Origin: DASVBE01 sp963770375
GTDB lineage: Bacteria; Actinomycetota; Actinomycetes; Streptosporangiales; Streptosporangiaceae
Assembly: GCA_963770375.1 (NCBI GenBank)
Contig: CAVYPM010000008.1
Coordinates: 186,001 to 250,000 of the forward strand
Length of the DNA stretch: 64,000 bases
Direction: 5' to 3'
A program made the position numbers and the translations under genes. The notes beneath the pieces were generated by a model. The model ran no database searches. It was not told where the DNA came from and worked only from the letters and a program-made list of their open reading frames with translations. Shown piece after piece: positions 8,862-16,105 of this stretch; positions within the stretch are counted from its first letter, which is position 1, and every line of letters begins with the position of its first letter.

Positions 8862-9788
8862 GTGATGAATGAGCAGACACGGGCGCGTTACCCGGACGAG
8901 TCCGGCTACGTCCAGCGCGATGGGGTGCAGGTCTACTACGAGGCCTACGGCGCGGGCGAACCCGCCATCTTGTTCCTGCCAACCTGGGAAATCGTCCACT
9001 CCCGGGCCTGGAAGTTCCAGATTCCCTACTTCGCCCGGCATGGCCGGGTGGTGACGTTCGACCGGCGCGGCAACGGGCGTTCCGGCCGCCCGCTCGACGT
9101 GGCCGCCTATGACCGGCGGGCAGCAGTCGGCGATGCGCTCGCAGTGCTGGACAGAGCTCACGCCGAGCGCGTGACCGTCGTGTCGTGGTGCGGCGCCGGG
9201 GACGATCTGATCCTCGCCGCCGAGCATCCCGGGCGGGTCGCGGGCCTGGTGCTGATCGCGCCCGATCTGCTGCTGACCGACGACCCCGCCGACGAGGAAG
9301 GCCCCTACCCCTTCGACCAGGAGCTGGTGACCCAGGAGGGCTGGGCGAAGTGGAATCGCCACTACTTTCTCCGCGACTGGCCCGGGTTCGTGGAGTTCTT
9401 CTTCACCCAGACGTTCACCGAGCCGCACTCGACCAAGCAGACCGAAGATGCGATCGGGTGGGCCTTGCAGACCGATCCGCAGACGATCGTCCGCGGAATG
9501 GACGCGGAATGGACCAACGACCGGGACAGCATCGTGCGGCTCGGCGCGCAAGTGCGCTGCCCGACCCTGGTCATCCAGGGATCACAGGACGCGGTCGTGG
9601 GACCTGCGCGCGGGGCTGCCGTGGCCGACGCCATTCCGCATGCGCAGCTGATCACGCTCGAAGGCTGCGGCCACGCACCACACCTGCGCGACCCTGTGAT
9701 CACCAACCTCCTCATCCGGCACTACGTATCCGGCCTGGGAAAACCGGTTGCTTCCGGCCGTGACATACGTGCTGAATACTCCGCATGA
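8862..9788 (+). CDS. alpha/beta hydrolase-like protein lacking a normal nucleophile elbow
   Basis: The 308-residue protein is paralogous to the first domain of the fusion at 3207: both contain YPD..G(F/Y)V.RDG, W(S/E)(L/I)VHSR.WK.QIPY and TEPHSTK. The histidine loop GCGHAPHLRDP is present, but the elbow reads V-S-W-C-G-A-G, with no serine in the nucleophile position when aligned on the following AEHP. It may be catalytically altered or act as a binding protein. AGGAG precedes GTG 8862 and ATG 8865; either could be the start. Its stop overlaps the next gene by 4 bases. Confidence 0.82.
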   Translation: MMNEQTRARYPDESGYVQRDGVQVYYEAYGAGEPAILFLPTWEIVHSRAWKFQIPYFARHGRVVTFDRRGNGRSGRPLDVAAYDRRAAVGDALAVLDRAHAERVTVVSWCGAGDDLILAAEHPGRVAGLVLIAPDLLLTDDPADEEGPYPFDQELVTQEGWAKWNRHYFLRDWPGFVEFFFTQTFTEPHSTKQTEDAIGWALQTDPQTIVRGMDAEWTNDRDSIVRLGAQVRCPTLVIQGSQDAVVGPARGAAVADAIPHAQLITLEGCGHAPHLRDPVITNLLIRHYVSGLGKPVASGRDIRAEYSA

Positions 9789-10889
9789 CAGACATTCAGG
9801 GCTCTTACGATGAGCTCTTCTCCGCCGTGCCCAGCGCGCTGGCCGGGCTGCTGAACGACGGGGACACGGGTGGCTCGGTTGCCGTTCTTCGTGGACGGCG
9901 AGCCGGTCGTGGACGTCTGGGGCGGGTTCGCCGACGCGGACCGCACGGTTCCCTGGCAGCAGGACACGATCGTCCTTGTGTATTCGGTCACCAAGACCAT
10001 GACCGCGCTGTGCGCGCTGATGCTGGCCGACCGCGGCGAGCTCGACCTGGACGCACCGGTCAGCCGGTACTGGCCGGAGTTCGCCGCGGCGGGCAAGGAA
10101 AAGGTGCTGGTGCGGCACCTGCTCGGGCACACCGCGGGCCTGCCCCACTGGGACGGGCCGGTCGAGGAAATCTACGACTGGCCGGCCGCCACGGCACGTC
10201 TGGCCGCCACGGCCCCCCTGTGGGAACCGGGAACCGAGGCCGGATACCACTCGCTGACCCAGGGGTTCCTGGTGGGCGAGGTCATCCGCCGGATCACCGG
10301 CCAGACCGTGGCCGGCTTCTTCGCCGCGGAGGTGGCCGGGCCGCTCGGGGCCGACTTCCGCATCGGGCTGCCCGCCGAGCATGACCACCGGGTGGCGGCC
10401 ACGGTCCCGCCGCCAGGCCGCGATGAGGACTACGCCGCCAGCTCGGCCGCCCCCAGCGATGCGCCTCCCCCGCCGGGCACCACCCTCCGGGTCCGTGACG
10501 GGAACAGCGTCGCCTGGCGCCGCGCGCAGAACCCCGCGGTGGGCGGGTACGGCAACGCCCGCTCGGTCGCCCTCGTGCAGTCGGTGATGGCCTGCGGGGG
10601 CGCGGTGCGCGGACGGCGGCTGCTGTCGCAGGCCGGCTGTGACCGCGTCACGGAGGAGCAGGGCGTGGACAGCCTCCTGGGCGTGCCCGTCCACTGGGGC
10701 CTGGGCTACGCGCTGTTCGGCAGCAACTACGGGTGGGGCGGCTGGGGCGGGTCCATCGTCATGGTCGACCCCGGTGAACGCATGGCGGTGGCGTACGTGA
10801 CGAACCAGATGCGCGAGCCCGCCGACGACACCCGGGGGCTGGAGATCATCACGACCGCCTACGAGGGGCTCCAGGGCCTGCGGGCCTGA
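9785..10889 (+). CDS. serine hydrolase, class C beta-lactamase family (frameshifted)
   Basis: ATG 9785 overlaps the previous stop. The first ~35 residues (DIQGSYDELFSAVPSAL through GGSVAV) are followed, after one extra base near 9889, by FVDGEPVVDVWGGFADADR in another frame. The main body contains SVTKTM (catalytic Ser and Lys of S-x-x-K), RHLLGHTAGLP, YHSLTQG and GWGGWGGS, as in the beta-lactamase/esterase EstB family. The rejoined length is ~367 residues. Cytoplasmic members are usually esterases or peptidases, not antibiotic hydrolases. It is the last gene of the cassette. Confidence 0.85.
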
Positions 10890-11145
10890 TCCGCCGGGTC
10901 AGGCCCGCGCCTCGCACGACGATGGGCACATCGCTCCACGTCCGGATGCGCCGGCACACCGCCAGCCCGTCCTGGTCCGGCAGGCCCAGGTCGAGCACGA
11001 TCACCTCAGGCGCGCGGATGGCCACCTGGCCGAGCCCGTCGGCGCCGGTCTGCGCGGTCCAGACCTCGTGGCCAAGGGCCGTCAGCCCCACGCTGCAGAC
11101 GCCCAGCAGGTCCGGGTCGTCGTCAACGATGAGAATCCTGGGCAA
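10849..11145 (-). pseudogene. truncated OmpR/KdpE-type response regulator (receiver only)
   Basis: The frame starts LPRILIVDDDPDLL and has the receiver landmarks DDD, VLDLGLPDQDG (phospho-acceptor Asp) and WSDVPIVV, but then leaves the family and stops 22 residues later. The last helices of the receiver and the whole winged-helix DNA-binding domain are missing. The break falls where the convergent serine hydrolase gene ends, so a deletion or insertion junction lies near 10900. A TTG at 11145 with an upstream GGGAGG is the likely start, inside the end of the sensor kinase gene. The two genes form a kdpDE-like pair whose output half is lost. Confidence 0.75.
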
Positions 11146-12691
11146 GCTCCCGCTCCCCTCCCTCCCGCTCGTCCGCGACGCTGGCGGCGGCGGGCAGCGT
11201 GAAGCAGAACCGTGCACCGCCACCGGGCGCATCCTCCACCCAGATGCGCTGCCCGTGGGCCTCGACGAACGTCCTGGCGATGGTCAGGCCAAGACCCGCG
11301 CCCGCATCGTTGTCCCGCCGCACGAACATCGTGAAGATCTCATCGCGCTGGCTGGGGCTGACCCCGGGACCGTGGTCGGTCACCGAGACCTCGATGGTCT
11401 CCGGCCCGGCGAGCCGGGCGCCGACGGTGATCGGGGCGTCTTTCGGGCTGTGCCGGACCGCGTTGTGCACGAGGTTGCTGAGCACCCGGGTGATCAGCAC
11501 GATGTCCACGTCGGCCGGCGGGAGGCCGTCCGCGAGCTGCACCTCCAGCGGGTGCCCGCGCAGCGCCGGGCCAAGGTCACTGGGCAGGCCGGCCAGCAGG
11601 TCGGCGACCTGGGTGAGGCTGCGCCGCGGTTCCAGCACCCCCGCCTGGATGCGGCTCATGTCCAGCAGGTTGGCCACCAGGTCCGCCAGCCGGTCGGCCT
11701 GCACGTCGATGAGCCGGGCCAGGCCCTGCCGGGCCTCAGCGGTGAGCTCGAGGCCGGGGTCGGCCAGCGTGGACGACGACGCCTTGACCGAGGCCAGCGG
11801 CGCGCGCAGGTCGTGCGCCACCGCGGCGACCAGCGTCCTCGCCAGCTGCGCCATCTCCTCGGTCAGCCGGGTCGCCAGTGCCTGCTCGCGCAGCTGGGCC
11901 CGTTCCACGGCGAGCGCGATCTGGTTGGCGAACAGCAGCAGCGGCTCACGCTCACTGCGGCTGACCGCCGGGCCGGACAGGGCGAGCAGCCCGACCGGCC
12001 GCCCGGCGGCGGTGAGCGCGAGAAGCAGCAGGTCACCGGGCGGGTACGCGGGCCCGCCCGCGGCCTCCACGGTCCCCGGCGGTGGCGGCACGATCTGGCG
12101 CAGCTGCTCGGCGCTGAGCGGCTCGCCCGCGGCCGCGGCCACCTCGAGCCGGCCCGCCCTGGGCAGCAGCAGCGCGACCTGCTCCGCCCCGAACACCTCG
12201 GCGAGCGTGGTGACGATCGCCGGCAGCAGGTGCTCCACCGGCTTGTCCTCCAGCAGCAGGCCGGACACCGCGAACAGCTCCCGGAGTTCGGTGCCCAGCC
12301 GGCGTTCCTTGGCCCGGGCGGAGTTCATCCCGGCGACCACCATGGCGACGGGAACCATCACCACCAGGTACACGCCGAGCGCGGCCCAGTTCTGCGGTGC
12401 TCCCACGGCCCAGGTGAGGTAGGGCGGGATGAAGAAGACGTCATAGACCAGGAACCCGACGATCACGCTGATGACGCCCGCCGGGAAACCGCCCACAACC
12501 ACGCCGATAACCACCGGCACGATCAGGATCAGCGCCGACGTGGCGACGGTCAGGCTGGCCCGCAGCGGCACCAGGGCCACGGTGAGCACCAGCATGCTGC
12601 CCAGGGCCGCCGCCGTGCCCGCGACGGTTCGCTTCAGCGCGGCCTTCCTGTCCCAGCCGGCCTCACCCTGCGCGCGCAGCAGCTTCGTCAT
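11123..12691 (-). CDS. KdpD-like sensor histidine kinase
   Basis: The 522-residue protein has a four-helix membrane segment (DUF4118-like, ~30-125), a GAF-like region (~140-270), a HisKA domain with phospho-His in VAAVAHDLRAPLASVK, and an HATPase with N box LVHNAVRH, G box DHGPGVSP and AGAGLGLTIA. It lacks the large N-terminal KdpD/USP part of full KdpD, but a universal stress protein is encoded separately just upstream, as if the parts were split. Its partner regulator is truncated, so signalling may be broken or may use another regulator. Confidence 0.9.
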   Translation of the reverse strand: MTKLLRAQGEAGWDRKAALKRTVAGTAAALGSMLVLTVALVPLRASLTVATSALILIVPVVIGVVVGGFPAGVISVIVGFLVYDVFFIPPYLTWAVGAPQNWAALGVYLVVMVPVAMVVAGMNSARAKERRLGTELRELFAVSGLLLEDKPVEHLLPAIVTTLAEVFGAEQVALLLPRAGRLEVAAAAGEPLSAEQLRQIVPPPPGTVEAAGGPAYPPGDLLLLALTAAGRPVGLLALSGPAVSRSEREPLLLFANQIALAVERAQLREQALATRLTEEMAQLARTLVAAVAHDLRAPLASVKASSSTLADPGLELTAEARQGLARLIDVQADRLADLVANLLDMSRIQAGVLEPRRSLTQVADLLAGLPSDLGPALRGHPLEVQLADGLPPADVDIVLITRVLSNLVHNAVRHSPKDAPITVGARLAGPETIEVSVTDHGPGVSPSQRDEIFTMFVRRDNDAGAGLGLTIARTFVEAHGQRIWVEDAPGGGARFCFTLPAAASVADEREGGERELAQDSHR

Positions 12692-12713
12692 CGGTGACCT
12701 CTGAAGACCACCT

Positions 12714-12723
12714 TAGATTGACG
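12714..12723 (-). promoter_or_regulatory. TAGATTGACG core upstream of the KdpD-like kinase gene
   Basis: The 10-base core TAGATTGACG is identical to the core of the 39-bp motif at 37194-37232, and CTCT lies 15 bases before it as there. It sits in the 47-bp gap before the kinase gene, 22 bases from its start, in the same orientation relative to the downstream gene as the other copies. It may be a weak third member of this motif family. Confidence 0.3.
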
Positions 12724-12738
12724 AGTGCCAGGCGACGA

Positions 12739-13287
12739 TTACTTCCGTCGCTGGCGCAGCACGAGGACCGTGCAGCCCGCTTCCCGCATCAGCTTCTCCG
12801 GCAGGCCGCCGAAGAACAGCGCGCCGAGCGCCGTCCGCGGGCGCCGCGCCACCACCAGGACCTCGGCGCGCCAGGCCCGGGCCTGGACCGCGATCGCGCG
12901 GGTGAGCCGCTGCCGGGGCGCGTCCACAACCACGCCGCTCGCCGCTACTCCCCTGGCCCAGACACTGGCCAGCGCCCGCTCCAGGACCGCGGTAGCTTCC
13001 TGGCTGGTCTCCAGGTAGAAGCGGCCCCCGCCGCCGCGCACCGCGGGGTCCCACATCCGCACGTGCACGACCCGGAGCCGGCCGCCGGTCGCGGCGCAGA
13101 AGCTGGCCGCCGCCGCGAGCGTCTTATCCTCCTGGCCGTCTGGGCCGACCGGGACGCAGATCCGCTGGAAGGGCAGGCCGCCGCCGCCGGAACCGGCATG
13201 GGTGGGCGGGATGAAGAACATCGGCATCATCATGCCTGCGCATCGAAAGAACCTCACACCAGAGCGGCCCGACGGTGCCCTCAGCAT
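12739..13287 (-). CDS. universal stress protein family (UspA-like)
   Basis: The frame encodes a UspA-fold protein: RICVPVGPDGQEDKTLAAAASF, LRVVHVRMWDP, a helical segment, then AEVLVVARRPRTALGALFFGGLPEKLMREAGCTVLVLR, which is the family's C-terminal nucleotide-side motif. The start is uncertain: the ORF begins at 13287, but three consecutive ATGs at 13233-13227 (MMMPMFF) follow a GCAGG and may be the real start. It is first in the transcript with the KdpD-like kinase. Full KdpD proteins contain a USP domain that senses or scaffolds, so a partner role is plausible. Confidence 0.8.
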   Translation of the reverse strand: MLRAPSGRSGVRFFRCAGMMMPMFFIPPTHAGSGGGGLPFQRICVPVGPDGQEDKTLAAAASFCAATGGRLRVVHVRMWDPAVRGGGGRFYLETSQEATAVLERALASVWARGVAASGVVVDAPRQRLTRAIAVQARAWRAEVLVVARRPRTALGALFFGGLPEKLMREAGCTVLVLRQRRK

Positions 13288-13430
13288 GCGGGGTTCCCCG
13301 GTAACTGCGAGGTCAACAAGCCCCCGGTTCCGGTAGAAAAACGGTGAACGGGCCCCCGGCGGGCAGGCCGTCCCGCGGGGCGGCCGTCCCGCGCGGCCGG
13401 CCGGTCACCAGGGCCCGCAGCAGGTCCCCG

Positions 13431-14222
13431 TCACTGCTGGATCATCTTGACCGCTTGCTGGCCGCTGAGGAAGTCCAGGACCAGCCGGTTAACCAGGGCG
13501 GGCTTCTCGAACGGGAGCCCGTGCGAGGTCCCGGGGACCACCCCGAGCTGCGATCCGGCCGGCAGTGCCCGCACCATGGCCGCGGCATGCTCGGGGGTGA
13601 CGCAGTCGTCGTCGCCGATGAGGACGAGCGTGGGCGACTGCACATCACCGAGCCGGTCCAGCGGCACGCCCGGGGACAGCCAGTTCGGCTGCAGCTTCGC
13701 GAAGAACACCGGGAAGTGCGCGGGCCCGTCCGGGGAGAGCGTGTCGTACATCTGGCGGAACATCGGCGGGAAGCTCTCGGGCGTGAACTTCTCCATCATT
13801 TCCCGGTAGAAGGGCGGGCACCCGTCCGGGTTCGCGTACTGCCCGATAAGGACGAGCCGGTTCACCAGGTCGGGCCGCTCGAGCGCGACATGCAGCGCGA
13901 CCATCGCGCCATCACTGAAGCCGACCAGGTGGGCACCGGTGAGCCCGACGGCCTCGAGGAACGCGATCGTGTCCTGCGCCATGCTCGGGAAGGTCACCGG
14001 CCCGTCCCGGTCGGGGGTCCGTCCCTGACCCTGCCGCTCCGGCAGGTACAGGCGGTACTGCCCGGCAAGCGCCGGGATGATGTCGCCGAGCATCTCGATG
14101 GGATTGAACCCGCCGTGCAGGTACAGCAGCGGCTCGCCCGCCCCGTGGATCTCGTAGTAGGTGTCCAGGCCCCCGGCGTCGATCCGGTCCTTTACCACCA
14201 CGGCGTCCAGTTCCTGCGTCAT
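13431..14222 (-). CDS. alpha/beta hydrolase
   Basis: The 263-residue protein has LLYLHGGFNPIEM (oxyanion loop HGG), LVGFSDGAMVAL (nucleophile Ser in G-F-S-D-G), LIGDDDCVTPEHAAAM (acid) and PGTSHGLPFEKP (His), a complete catalytic triad. The ATG at 14222 has AGGAGG 6 bases upstream; the longer in-frame start at 14294 would overlap the LuxR gene. No cofactor-binding site is visible, so it is a general esterase/haloperoxidase-like enzyme of unknown substrate. Confidence 0.87.
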   Translation of the reverse strand: MTQELDAVVVKDRIDAGGLDTYYEIHGAGEPLLYLHGGFNPIEMLGDIIPALAGQYRLYLPERQGQGRTPDRDGPVTFPSMAQDTIAFLEAVGLTGAHLVGFSDGAMVALHVALERPDLVNRLVLIGQYANPDGCPPFYREMMEKFTPESFPPMFRQMYDTLSPDGPAHFPVFFAKLQPNWLSPGVPLDRLGDVQSPTLVLIGDDDCVTPEHAAAMVRALPAGSQLGVVPGTSHGLPFEKPALVNRLVLDFLSGQQAVKMIQQ

Positions 14223-14290
14223 GACTGTCCTCCTGGTGTGGTCATGACAGCCACGATGGCCCCCGGCAGGCACCGGGAGCATCGGTGAAC

Positions 14291-15997
14291 TCACCTATCT
14301 GCGGCTGATTCCCGCTGGGCGCCGCGGACGGCAAGCGCGGCCTCGGCCCGGCCACGCAGGCCGAGCTTGGACAGGATGCGGGCCACGTGATGCTCGACCG
14401 TCTTGCGGGAAACGAACAGCCGCCCGGCGATCTGCGGATTCGACAGGCCCTCCCCGAGCAGGGCCAGTACTTCCTGTTCACGCCTGGTCAGCCGGCCGAT
14501 GTTCCGCGGTCCGGTCCTGGCCGCCTTGACGCCAAGATCGCGCAGCAGCGCGGCCGCAGCGTCGGCGTCCCGGCTGGCACCCAGGTCCTCGAAGACCGTC
14601 AGCGCCGCCCGCGCCTCGGCCCCGGCCACCGCACGGTCGCTGCCCGCCAGCGTCCGGGCCAGCAGAAGCCGGGTCCGCGCCGCCCGGTAGGGAATCCCGG
14701 CCCGCGTGAACGCGGCGAGGGCCGTCTCCAGATGCCGGGCCGCGGCAGGCGCGTCGGCGCCGGCCAGCGCGTGCCCGAGCAGGCGCTCGCCGTGCGCGAT
14801 GATCAGGTCGCAGCGGCCCGCGGCGCCGAGCGCCACCAGCGCCCGTGCGCGGTCCTCGGCCGCGGCGCTGTCGTGCAGCGCGATCTCGGCCTCGCCGAGC
14901 AACTCGATCACCGCGGCGGCGTCCAGCCGGCCGGGGCTGGTGGCCGCGAGCCGCCGCCGCAGGACCGCCGCGGCCACGGAGGGCTCGCCCTGCTGGAGGT
15001 GCAGCGAGGCGACCGCCGCCGCGGCTTCGGCACGCCCCTCGATGCCGTGCAGCGCCCTGGCCGCGTCCTCGATCCGCCCCTGCGCGAGCCTGAGCTCGGC
15101 GAGAGTGCCGGCTGCGAACGCGTACGGCGCCTCGAACACGCCCCGCGACATCGTCATCGCGTCGGTGAGATAGGCCTCGGCTGTGCTCCAGTCGCCGTTC
15201 TCGAACAGGACCCGGCCGTAGTAGGTGCGGCATTCCGCGTAGAGGAAAGGGCATCCGTACCGGTCGATGAAGCCCTGCAGCGACTGCACCCACTGCGTGG
15301 CGCGCTCGATATCGAGGCAGCTGCCGCACACCACCATCGTCATGCAGCTCATCTGCGCGACGGCCATCGGATCGCTGCCCTCGCCGCCGATGGCCCCGGC
15401 CATCGCCTCATCCAGCAGGGACATGCCCTCCTCGGTCCGGCCCTGCTGCACCATGGCCTGCCCGGCCGCGTGCAGCGCCATCAGCTCGAGCCCGGGGTTG
15501 CCTTCCGCCCGGCCGATCTCGGCCGCCTGCCGGGCCAGCGCCTCGCTCTCGACCGGGTCATCGGTGAGATAGGCGGTCGCGCCCAGGAGTTCCCCGCGCA
15601 GCACGGGGGCCTCGGCGCCGATGATCCGGGCGGCACGGGACAGCCAGCCGCGGGCCGCCGCGGTATTGCCGAGATACCCCTTGTTGTAACCCACCAGGGC
15701 CAGGGCGGCACCCGCGGCGAGCACCGGGTCAGGGCGGCGGCGGGCGGCGGCATAGGCCTTCTCGCAGTTCACGATCGTGCCGGCCAGATCACCCAGCCAG
15801 AACAGCGTGCCCGACAGGCCGAAGAAGGCCTCAGGTATCTCGGCCAGCGCCAGGGCAGCGGTGAAGGACTCCCGTGCGCTGCCCCAGTCACCCACCGCCA
15901 CGGCCTGGAAGCCCGCTCCGAGCAGGCCTTCCACCGTGCCTGGCAGGGCCGCGGAACCGTCGCTCACAGCAGCATCATCGCAGCCCGCCAGGGGCAC
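14291..15997 (-). CDS. LuxR-family regulator with TPR-like repeats
   Basis: The ~568-residue protein is almost wholly helical, with repeated pairs such as ESFTAALALAEIPEAFFGLSG, typical of tetratricopeptide-like regions, and ends in a LuxR/NarL helix-turn-helix: LTRREQEVLALLGEGLSNPQ, then AGRLFVSRKTVEHHVARILSKLGL. It lacks the AAA domain of LAL regulators. GTG codons at 15997 and 15967 are both possible starts; neither has a clear ribosome site. It is divergent, 108 bases away, from another large LuxR regulator, suggesting shared control. Confidence 0.87.
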   Translation of the reverse strand: MPLAGCDDAAVSDGSAALPGTVEGLLGAGFQAVAVGDWGSARESFTAALALAEIPEAFFGLSGTLFWLGDLAGTIVNCEKAYAAARRRPDPVLAAGAALALVGYNKGYLGNTAAARGWLSRAARIIGAEAPVLRGELLGATAYLTDDPVESEALARQAAEIGRAEGNPGLELMALHAAGQAMVQQGRTEEGMSLLDEAMAGAIGGEGSDPMAVAQMSCMTMVVCGSCLDIERATQWVQSLQGFIDRYGCPFLYAECRTYYGRVLFENGDWSTAEAYLTDAMTMSRGVFEAPYAFAAGTLAELRLAQGRIEDAARALHGIEGRAEAAAAVASLHLQQGEPSVAAAVLRRRLAATSPGRLDAAAVIELLGEAEIALHDSAAAEDRARALVALGAAGRCDLIIAHGERLLGHALAGADAPAAARHLETALAAFTRAGIPYRAARTRLLLARTLAGSDRAVAGAEARAALTVFEDLGASRDADAAAALLRDLGVKAARTGPRNIGRLTRREQEVLALLGEGLSNPQIAGRLFVSRKTVEHHVARILSKLGLRGRAEAALAVRGAQRESAADR

Positions 15998-16105
15998 CGA
16001 TACGGACTTGCGGGTGCCGCGACCGCCGGGTCCGCCGCGGGCAGATTTGAATCACCGGCACGGCCAGGTCAGAATCCTCGGGAGGGACTGGGGGTTCGCC
16101 GAGCC

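Noticed and set aside
9785..10889. Beta-lactamase-fold protein considered as an antibiotic resistance gene
   Set aside because: It lacks a signal peptide, and its motifs fit the broad esterase-like branch of the class C family.
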